Below, in pieces: positions 57,708 to 64,000 of a stretch of DNA of 64,000 bases (positions are counted from its first letter, which is position 1; each line of letters starts with the position of its first letter). The stretch is from Sulfitobacter sp. (GTDB taxonomy: Bacteria; Pseudomonadota; Alphaproteobacteria; Rhodobacterales; Rhodobacteraceae), in assembly GCA_029252045.1 (NCBI GenBank), contig JAQXCD010000053.1, positions 62,001 to 126,000 on the forward strand. The letters run 5' to 3'. The notes under the pieces were generated by a model. That model was not told the DNA's origin. It saw nothing but the letters and a program-made list of their open reading frames with translations, and did no database searches. A program made the position numbers and the translations under genes.

Positions 57708-58679
57708 TTATCGCTCTTTGACATAGGGCTCACCGCCTGCGCGCGGCGGGATGGCCTTTCCTACAAAACCGGCAAGGATGATAACGGTCATGATATAGGG
57801 CAATGCCGATAGCAGTTGCCCTTGAACTTTCATGCCAATAACGGCTTCGATCACGTCGGGGCGGGTTTCCAGCGCGCCGAACAGGCCGAACAGGAAAGTC
57901 GCATAAAGCGCATGCCATGGACGCCACTTGGCAAAGATGAGCGCGGCAAGTGCGATAAATCCGCGCCCTGCCGACATGTCTTTGACAAAGCCTGCCTGCA
58001 ATGCAGTGCTGAGGTAGGCACCTGCAATACCACACAGAATACCGCAAATACCCACTGCCGCAAAACGCAGACCAACCACAGAGACCCCCGCCGTATCTAC
58101 CGCTGCCGGGTTCTCCCCCACCGCGCGCAGGCGCAGCCCGAAACGTGTGCGAAACAGCAGCCACCATGTGAAGGGCACAGCGGCAAAGGCAACGTAGACA
58201 AGGATCGAATGACCGGAGATCAGCTCGTAATAGAGCGGGCCAAGGATTGGCACATCGCGCAGGGCTTCGGCAAAGGGCAGGGTGATTGGCTCAAACCGCG
58301 CGCCGCCCATCAATGAAGGCGTGCGCCCGCCTTGCTTGAACCACGCCTGCGCAATCAGCACGGTCATGCCGGCCGCAAGAAAGTTGATCGCAACGCCCGA
58401 GATCAACTGGTTGCCGCGGAATGTAATAGAGGCCACGCCGTGAATGGCGCTGAGCACCAACGATGCGGCGATGCCCGCCAAAAGGCCGATCCAGACCGAT
58501 CCGGTGATTGCTGCAACTGCGGCGGAGAAGAAGGCGGCGGCCAGCATTTTGCCCTCAAGCCCGATGTCGAAAATGCCCGCGCGTTCCGAGTATAGCCCTG
58601 CAAGACAGGCCAGCAGCAGCGGCGTCGCAAGGCGCACGGTCGAGTCGAGAAGCTGGATCAGGGTGAGGTAATGTTCCAT
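57708..58679 (-). CDS. ABC importer permease, BMP/nucleoside type
   Basis: This 323-residue inner-membrane permease has the BPD_transp_2 fold, with about eight to ten helices, the PLLLACLAGLYSERAGIFDIGLEGKML N-terminus and the GENPAAVDTAGV cytoplasmic segment that contacts the ATPase. It is the fourth gene of the BMP operon and starts three bases after the other permease gene. Confidence 0.9.
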   Translation of the reverse strand: MEHYLTLIQLLDSTVRLATPLLLACLAGLYSERAGIFDIGLEGKMLAAAFFSAAVAAITGSVWIGLLAGIAASLVLSAIHGVASITFRGNQLISGVAINFLAAGMTVLIAQAWFKQGGRTPSLMGGARFEPITLPFAEALRDVPILGPLYYELISGHSILVYVAFAAVPFTWWLLFRTRFGLRLRAVGENPAAVDTAGVSVVGLRFAAVGICGILCGIAGAYLSTALQAGFVKDMSAGRGFIALAALIFAKWRPWHALYATFLFGLFGALETRPDVIEAVIGMKVQGQLLSALPYIMTVIILAGFVGKAIPPRAGGEPYVKER

Positions 58680-58682
58680 GTC

Positions 58683-59780
58683 CTAACCCTCTCCGCGCTT
58701 TGAAATGGCAAGGAACATGCGTTCCAGCGGCATGCGCACCATGTTGTCCAGCGCGCCGGTAAACAGGATCACAAGCGCCTGAATAACAACGATCAACTCA
58801 CGCGGTATCGCCGTCCACAGCGCCAGTTCCGCGCCGCCTTGATACAAGAACCCGAACAGGATCGCGGCGATGAAAACGCCAAAGGGGTGCGAGCGGCCCA
58901 TGAGGGCAACGGCGATACCGATGAAGCCCGCGCCTTCAACCGAGTTCAGGACCAGACGCTCGGCCTCGCCCATGACGTTGTTGATCGCCATCATGCCCGC
59001 CAGCGCGCCGGAAATCATCATCGTCACCATGATAATCTTGAACGGCTGGATGCCGGCATAGCGCGCCGCGGATTCCGACTGGCCGAAACTGCGGATTTCA
59101 TAGCCAAGCCGGGTGCGCCAGATCAGGAACCACACAAAGATACAGGCCGCCACAGCGACCAGCAGCGACACGTTTGCCGGTGCGGATTTGGAGAAGTTGA
59201 TACCGATGGGGGCCAGCATTTCATGCAGCGTCGGCAGGTGCACCGTATCACTGAACCGCGCAGACGCCGGATCCATCGAGCCTTTGGGCCGCAGGACATT
59301 GACCAGAACATAGTTGAGCAGGGAGGCCGCGATAAAGTTGAACATGATGGTGGTGATCACGATATGGCTGCCGCGTTTGGCCTGAAGCCAAGCAGGAATT
59401 GCCGCCCATGCCGCGCCAAACAGGCCCGCTGCAACCGCCGCGCCAATCAGTGCCAGCGACCAATGCGGCCAGTCGATATAGAGACAGGCCAGCGCCACAC
59501 CCAATCCGCCAAGCGCTGCCTGACCCTCGCCGCCGATGTTGAACAGGCGGGCATGGAACGCAACGGATACCGCCAGCCCCGTGAACATAAAGTTGGTGGC
59601 GTAATAGAGCGTATAGCCCCAGCCATAGCTGGAGCCGAGCGCGCCTGTCACCATCAGCTTCACCGCTGCAATAGGGTCTTCCCCTATCGCTAGAATAACC
59701 AGCGCGGACAGGATCGCGGCCAGCAGCAGGGATATCAGCGGCACAAGGATCACCTCGGCCCATTTTGGCATGACTTCCAT
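58683..59780 (-). CDS. ABC importer permease, BMP/nucleoside type
   Basis: This 365-residue inner-membrane permease is the partner of the downstream one. It has the family segments FNIGGEGQAALGGLGVALA and GQSESAARYAGIQPFK. The ATG at 59780 directly follows the TAG of the ATPase gene. An ATG three codons later is also possible. Confidence 0.9.
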   Translation of the reverse strand: MEVMPKWAEVILVPLISLLLAAILSALVILAIGEDPIAAVKLMVTGALGSSYGWGYTLYYATNFMFTGLAVSVAFHARLFNIGGEGQAALGGLGVALACLYIDWPHWSLALIGAAVAAGLFGAAWAAIPAWLQAKRGSHIVITTIMFNFIAASLLNYVLVNVLRPKGSMDPASARFSDTVHLPTLHEMLAPIGINFSKSAPANVSLLVAVAACIFVWFLIWRTRLGYEIRSFGQSESAARYAGIQPFKIIMVTMMISGALAGMMAINNVMGEAERLVLNSVEGAGFIGIAVALMGRSHPFGVFIAAILFGFLYQGGAELALWTAIPRELIVVIQALVILFTGALDNMVRMPLERMFLAISKRGEG

Positions 59781-61325
59781 CTATGTAGCCCCCATCGGCA
59801 GGTCATCCGTGATGCCCGCCATAAGCAGGCCCAGCTCTTTTTCATTGGTCTCGGAGGGCAAGCGCTCGCCCATGATATGACCGTCAAACATCACCGCAAT
59901 CCGGTCCGACAGCGCCATGATCTCTTCCAGCTCGACCGAGACCAACAGCACAGCCTTACCCTGATCGCGTAGGGCGACGATCTGCTGGTGGATGAATTCA
60001 ACGGCCCCGATGTCCACGCCGCGCGTCGGCTGGCCGATCAGCAGCAGGTCGGGGTTCCGCTCGATCTCGCGGGCAAGCACGATCTTTTGCTGGTTCCCGC
60101 CAGAGAAGTTCTTGGCGGCCAGTTTCGGGTCAGGCGGGCGCACATCAAAGCGCTGCATCTTGCCTTCCGTATCCTCGCGGATGGCGGCGTTGTTCATCAG
60201 GATGCCGGAGCGGAATGCCGGATCGTTGTGATAGCCGAAGGCCACGTTCTCCCAAGCGGCAAAATCCATAATCAGGCCTTCGCGCTGCCGGTCTTCGGGG
60301 ACATGGGCAATGCCGCGCGCACGGCGCGATTGCCCGTCAGACAGCTTGCCCGTCAGGTCCAGCGGTTCGCCGTTCACGGTGATGCTGCCCGTGCCATCGG
60401 CATAGCCGCCAAGAATTTCCAGCAGCTCGGATTGTCCGTTGCCCGCAACCCCCGCAATGCCCAGTATCTCTCCCGCCCGAACTTGCAGATCAATGCCCTT
60501 CAGCCGCTCGACGCCTTTATCATCGCGCACGCGCAGGCCCTTGACGTCAAGCACCACGTCGCCGGTTTTGGCGGGGGCTTTGTCCACCCGCAGCAAAACC
60601 TTGCGGCCCACCATCAGCTCTGCCAACTCGGCGGGCGAGGTCTCGGATGTTTTGACAGTCGCGGTCATCTCGCCGCGGCGCATGACGCTGACGGTATCGG
60701 TGATCTCCATGATCTCGCGCAGTTTATGGGTGATCAGGATGATGGTTTTGCCCTCGGTGCGCAGGCGGTCGAGGATGCGGAACAGCTGGTCGGCTTCGGC
60801 AGGGGTCAGCACACCTGTCGGTTCGTCCAGGATCAGGATGTCAGCCTGCCGGTAGAGCGCCTTGAGAATTTCCACCCGCTGCTGCATGCCCACACCGATG
60901 TCCTGGATCAGGGCATCGGGCTCCACATTCAGGCCGTAGTCCGCGGCCAGCTCGACCAATGTCCGCCGTGCCTTGGCGATGGAGGGTTTGAGCCATCGCC
61001 CATCCTCGGCGCCCAGAATAATATTCTCCAGCACCGTGAAATTCTCGACCAGTTTGAAGTGCTGGAATACCATACCGATGCCTGCTGCGATGGCGGCCTG
61101 ACTGTCGGTGATATTGGCCTTTTTGCCCGCAATAAATACCTCACCCTTATCAGCTTTGTAAAAGCCGTAGAGGATCGACATCAGAGTTGATTTGCCCGCG
61201 CCGTTTTCCCCGATGATCCCGTGGATCGTGCCCGGCATCACGCGGATCGAGATGTCCTTGTTTGCTTGCACAGGTCCGAAGGCTTTGGATATGCCTTTGA
61301 GTTCAATCGCGGGATCAGTGGTCAT
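59781..61325 (-). CDS. ABC importer ATPase with two nucleotide-binding domains, BMP/nucleoside type
   Basis: This 514-residue protein has a complete first ATPase domain (Walker A GENGAGKSTL, Walker B ILDEPTG). The second has a divergent Walker A (GVAGNGQSELL), a FSGGNQQK signature and GQPTRGVD in place of a canonical Walker B. This one-sided layout is usual in BMP- and sugar-type importers. It energises the two permeases encoded downstream. Confidence 0.91.
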   Translation of the reverse strand: MTTDPAIELKGISKAFGPVQANKDISIRVMPGTIHGIIGENGAGKSTLMSILYGFYKADKGEVFIAGKKANITDSQAAIAAGIGMVFQHFKLVENFTVLENIILGAEDGRWLKPSIAKARRTLVELAADYGLNVEPDALIQDIGVGMQQRVEILKALYRQADILILDEPTGVLTPAEADQLFRILDRLRTEGKTIILITHKLREIMEITDTVSVMRRGEMTATVKTSETSPAELAELMVGRKVLLRVDKAPAKTGDVVLDVKGLRVRDDKGVERLKGIDLQVRAGEILGIAGVAGNGQSELLEILGGYADGTGSITVNGEPLDLTGKLSDGQSRRARGIAHVPEDRQREGLIMDFAAWENVAFGYHNDPAFRSGILMNNAAIREDTEGKMQRFDVRPPDPKLAAKNFSGGNQQKIVLAREIERNPDLLLIGQPTRGVDIGAVEFIHQQIVALRDQGKAVLLVSVELEEIMALSDRIAVMFDGHIMGERLPSETNEKELGLLMAGITDDLPMGAT

Positions 61326-61386
61326 GCGGGCTGTCCTTCACACATCGGTGTGGCAAGGGCTGAAGAGATGTTTAAACAATAGAGGA

Positions 61387-61414
61387 GGGCCGCGCTGTAA
61401 TGTCAACGCGGCCC
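61387..61414 (-). terminator. Hairpin between the BMP binding-protein and ATPase genes
   Basis: GGGCCGCG and CGCGGCCC form a perfect 8-bp GC stem around 12 bases. On the minus strand no U-run follows. It is more likely an attenuator or mRNA-stabilising hairpin that lets the binding protein be made in excess than a full terminator. Confidence 0.55.
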
Positions 61415-61436
61415 CTTTGGTCAGGTCAGGCCCGAT

Positions 61437-62435
61437 TTAGAAGTCGAGTGCGGGGCAGCTGTCGTTCTCGTAGTAGGAAACGACTTTGATTTCGCCGCTG
61501 ATGATGCCGGCGCGTGCCGCGTCTACGGCTGCTTTCATCTCGTCGGTGACCAGCGACGCGTTGTTTTCGTCCATCGCATAGCCCACGCCATCTTCGGCCA
61601 GACCGAAGGTGAACACGCCTGTCTCCACGTTTTCGCCCGCCTTCAGTGCGTCATAAACCGCGTTGTCCACGCGCTTGAGCATGGAGGTCAGGACTTTGCC
61701 GGGGTGCAGGTGGTTCTGGTTGCTGTCCACACCGATGGAGAGGATGCCGCTGTCTGCTGCTGTTTGGAGAACGCCGACACCTGTGCCGCCCGCTGCTGCA
61801 AACACAACGTCAGCACCTTGGGAAATCTGCGCGCTTGTCAGCTCGGAGCCTTTGACCGGATCATTCCACGCCTCGGGTGTGGTGCCTGTCATATTGGCGA
61901 TGATCTTGGCGTCGGGGTTCACAGCCTTCACACCTTGCGCATAGCCACAGCCGAAGTGGCGGATCAGAGGCACATCCATGCCACCGATAAAGCCGACTGT
62001 GTTGGACTTGGTCGCCATCGCAGCCATCATACCCACCAGATACGAGCCTTCATGCTCGGCAAAGCCGATCTGGCGGATGTTCGCGCCTTCGATCCATGTT
62101 ACGTCAACCACGACAAACTTGGTGTCAGGGAAATCAGCAGCAACGCTGGACAGGGGGTCGGCCATGCCGAAGCCCATGGTGATGATCGGGTTTGCACCGG
62201 CATCAGCAAAGCGGCGTAGGGCCTGCTCGCGCTGTGCTTCGGACTGCATCTCTATCTCGCGGTAGGTGCCGCCTGTCTCGGTTGCCCAACGCTGCGCACC
62301 TTCATAGGCGGCTTCGTTAAACGATTTGTCGAATTTGCCACCCAGATCGAAGATCAGGGCAGGTTCGGCTACGGCAGCGCCTGCCATCAGGGCAGTTGCG
62401 GCGGAAGCGCCGAGGAATTTGGTCATGAGGGTCAT
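61437..62435 (-). CDS. BMP-family ABC substrate-binding protein
   Basis: This 332-residue periplasmic binding protein has a signal peptide ending AVAEP and the BMP/Med signature IFDLGGKFDKSFNEAAYEGAQ. Relatives bind purine nucleosides or other small molecules. The ATG at 62435 follows GGGAGAG at good spacing; a second ATG at 62426 is possible and a long extension from 62552 is rejected. It is the first gene of the importer operon. Confidence 0.9.
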   Translation of the reverse strand: MTLMTKFLGASAATALMAGAAVAEPALIFDLGGKFDKSFNEAAYEGAQRWATETGGTYREIEMQSEAQREQALRRFADAGANPIITMGFGMADPLSSVAADFPDTKFVVVDVTWIEGANIRQIGFAEHEGSYLVGMMAAMATKSNTVGFIGGMDVPLIRHFGCGYAQGVKAVNPDAKIIANMTGTTPEAWNDPVKGSELTSAQISQGADVVFAAAGGTGVGVLQTAADSGILSIGVDSNQNHLHPGKVLTSMLKRVDNAVYDALKAGENVETGVFTFGLAEDGVGYAMDENNASLVTDEMKAAVDAARAGIISGEIKVVSYYENDSCPALDF

Positions 62436-62593
62436 AGGTCTCTCCCAGGGTTTGTTTTGGGGTGCGTGCCGCAGGCAGTGCGGCGCGGGCCCGGTATCGC
62501 GCGCTTGCGCGACGCTGCTGTAAATAGTCGACGCGGACGGGGATGGGGTCAACCTGATTCTGTGAACGAGGCGGGAGTTGGCAGCTATTAACC

Positions 62594-63004
62594 TTACGGA
62601 AATGCGCGGGACATCAGCACAGCGTCCACAGCAGGGGCGCCGTTGCGGGCATAATACGCTTTGCGTTGGCCGCTGCGGGTGAACGCGGCGCTTTGATACA
62701 ATGCAAGCGCGCGGTGATTGTCTGCAGCAACTTCAAGAAATGCTGTTTCCACGTGGGGTTGGATGGCCGCGATCCAATCCGAAAGCAGGCCGAGGGCAAT
62801 GCCGCGCCGCTGGTGGTCGGGGTGGACGGCCAGTGTCAACAGCTCTGATTCTCCGGCCACAGTGCGGGTCAGGGCAAAACCCCCATCGGCGGTGAAAAGG
62901 TTAACGTAAGCGCTGGCTATCAAGTCTGTGAACTCTGCCGCTGTCCATCCCCGCTCAAGCGTGAAGGCTGCGCTGTGGATCTGTGCGAGTTGCTCGGGCG
63001 TCAC
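62594..63004 (-). CDS. rimI: Ribosomal-protein-alanine N-acetyltransferase
   Basis: This 136-residue GNAT protein has the acetyl-CoA loop in HPDHQRRGIALGLL and the C-terminal NHRALALYQSAAFTRSGQRKAYY segment of RimI. It would acetylate the N-terminal alanine of ribosomal protein S18. Its ATG overlaps the tsaB stop by four bases. The nifU-like/tsaB/rimI order is usual in alphaproteobacteria. Confidence 0.88.
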   Translation of the reverse strand: MTPEQLAQIHSAAFTLERGWTAAEFTDLIASAYVNLFTADGGFALTRTVAGESELLTLAVHPDHQRRGIALGLLSDWIAAIQPHVETAFLEVAADNHRALALYQSAAFTRSGQRKAYYARNGAPAVDAVLMSRAFP

Positions 63005-63606
63005 GGGATGATCTGCGGCGGTGCATCCCGCGCAGGTGCTGCATCAGCCGCACGCAGATAGAGCGGGGCAGGCGGCGTGGTGGCCTTTTCGAAACGGTTG
63101 GCTGTGAGGCGCGCAATCGCTTCGGCCACGGGGTGCAGTGGCGGCGTGCCGAAAGCGCCGATCAGCGGGACACCAGAGGGGAGGTCCGTATGGGTGACAA
63201 GTGCCGGAGCGCTAAATGCGGGCGTGTTAAATCCTTGAACAAACACCATATCGCGCCGCGCATCGACGGTGCAGAAACAGGGGCCGCTTGCACCCAGTCG
63301 CAAAGCATCAAAGGCGTTTACGCCAACAGCGGGAATATCCAGCGCCAGCGCCAGTCCCCGCGCGGCGGAGACGGAAATGCGGATACCCGTGAAATTACCG
63401 GGCCCGACGCCCACGCCAATCGCGTCCAGTTGGGCCATCCCGATACCCAACTCCGCCAACATCTCTTGGGCCAGCGTGAGTAACCGCTCGGCCTGTCCCT
63501 TTGCCATCGGTTCTTCGATACTGGCAAGAATGGTATCGCCAGACAAAACAGCCGCAGCGCAATGCGCAGCGGCTGTGTCAAAAGCGAGGATCAGAGGTGA
63601 AGTCAT
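63001..63606 (-). CDS. tsaB: tRNA threonylcarbamoyladenosine biosynthesis protein TsaB
   Basis: This 201-residue ASKHA-fold protein begins PLILAFDTAAAHC and has the family stretch GVGPGNFTGIRISVSAARGLALAL. With TsaC, TsaD and TsaE it makes the t6A modification at position 37 of ANN-decoding tRNAs. It lies ten bases after the NifU-like gene. Confidence 0.93.
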   Translation of the reverse strand: MTSPLILAFDTAAAHCAAAVLSGDTILASIEEPMAKGQAERLLTLAQEMLAELGIGMAQLDAIGVGVGPGNFTGIRISVSAARGLALALDIPAVGVNAFDALRLGASGPCFCTVDARRDMVFVQGFNTPAFSAPALVTHTDLPSGVPLIGAFGTPPLHPVAEAIARLTANRFEKATTPPAPLYLRAADAAPARDAPPQIIP

Positions 63607-63616
63607 CGGCCGGATA

Positions 63617-64000
63617 TCAGGCGACCGGGCGCACTTCGGTGACTTCGGGAATGTAGTGGCGCAGCAGGTTCTCGATCCCCATTTTCAGCGTCAGCGTGGA
63701 CGAAGGGCAACCTGCGCAAGCACCTTGCATGTGCAGATAGACAACGCCGCGGTCAAAGCCGTGGAACGTGATATCGCCGCCATCCTGGGCCACTGCGGGG
63801 CGCACACGGCTGTCCAGAAGTTCTTTGATCTGGCCAACAATTGCACCGTCTTCGCCGGTATGCTCGGCATGGCCGGAGGTGGCGGTATGGTCTGCACCCA
63901 TCACAGGCTGGCCGGACTGGAAATGCTCCATAATCGCACCCAGCAGAGCCGGCTTGACGTGGTCCCACTCGGTCGCGTCGGCCTTGGTGATGGTCACAAA
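63617..64000 (-). CDS. NifU-like iron-sulfur scaffold protein, 5' end outside the window
   Basis: The frame is open to the end of the window. The visible 127 residues cover the end of the N-terminal Nfu domain (FVTITKADATEWDHVKPAL) and the whole C-terminal NifU domain with CAGCPSSTLTLKMG, whose two cysteines bind an Fe-S cluster. The full protein should be about 185 residues. It delivers Fe-S clusters to target enzymes. Confidence 0.92.
   Translation of the reverse strand, partial: FVTITKADATEWDHVKPALLGAIMEHFQSGQPVMGADHTATSGHAEHTGEDGAIVGQIKELLDSRVRPAVAQDGGDITFHGFDRGVVYLHMQGACAGCPSSTLTLKMGIENLLRHYIPEVTEVRPVA

Overview
The window looks like chromosomal DNA from a marine Rhodobacterales (Roseobacter-group) alphaproteobacterium. 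Evidence: GC-rich coding, ethylmalonyl-CoA (EMC) pathway genes next to the TCA-cycle operons, an H-NS/HvrA-type protein, a Hedgehog/intein (Hint) protein typical of this family, and a LuxR/LuxI pair. The genus cannot be fixed from the sequence alone. No tRNA, rRNA, CRISPR array, IS element or prophage was seen.

Layout. 1-6.6 kb: end of a KDPG aldolase gene, then a minus-strand homoprotocatechuate (3,4-dihydroxyphenylacetate) meta-cleavage operon (hpaF-E-D, an aromatic amino acid decarboxylase, hpaG, hpaH) with a divergent MarR regulator (hpaR). A sulfatase gene converges on hpaR. 8.4-13.2 kb: LpxR-like outer-membrane protein, a Hint gene broken by one amber codon, a TlpA-like thioredoxin, argH and a chain of very small lipoprotein genes. 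13.2-20.7 kb: lysA, a TIGR02302 membrane protein, a zinc-ribbon protein, ftsE-ftsX, an acyltransferase and a decayed gene. 20.7-33.5 kb: one minus-strand block running mcl, nnrU-like, DUF1737, mch, then sucC-sucD-sucA-sucB-lpdA with small genes between. 35.2-44.7 kb: mdh and the plus-strand sdhCDAB operon, which carries a sulfotransferase-like gene and a lipoprotein gene between sdhA and sdhB, followed by accessory genes. 44.8-51.8 kb: deoD, an H-NS-like gene, ethylmalonyl-CoA mutase, two acyltransferases and crotonyl-CoA carboxylase/reductase. 52-53.7 kb: quorum-sensing locus with luxR intact and luxI frameshifted. 53.7-57.6 kb: RecD-like helicase, SDR, TIGR02186 protein and TauE/SafE permease. 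57.7-62.4 kb: BMP-type (nucleoside-like) ABC importer. 62.6-64 kb: rimI, tsaB and the 3' part of a NifU-like gene.

How the genes work together. Most of the window is central carbon metabolism. ccr, ecm, mch and mcl let acetyl-CoA units be assimilated into TCA intermediates by the EMC route, and they sit beside the suc, mdh and sdh genes those intermediates feed. A paired palindrome, TGTGATCACA twice at 21-bp phasing, lies upstream of both sucC and sdhC and nowhere else that I noticed, which suggests one regulator for both TCA operons. The hpa operon would deliver succinate-level carbon to the same cycle from tyrosine- or catecholamine-type aromatics.

The strongest unusual observations are: an 11-bp tandem duplication that frameshifts luxI; the shared paired operator of the suc and sdh operons; a decarboxylase built into the homoprotocatechuate operon; alternative base-pairings that would cover the ribosome site and start codon of the H-NS-like gene; a sulfotransferase-like gene inside the sdh operon; and several genes caught during decay (Hint, GNAT, PPOX remnant). 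I did not find a clearly new multi-gene defence or mobile system.
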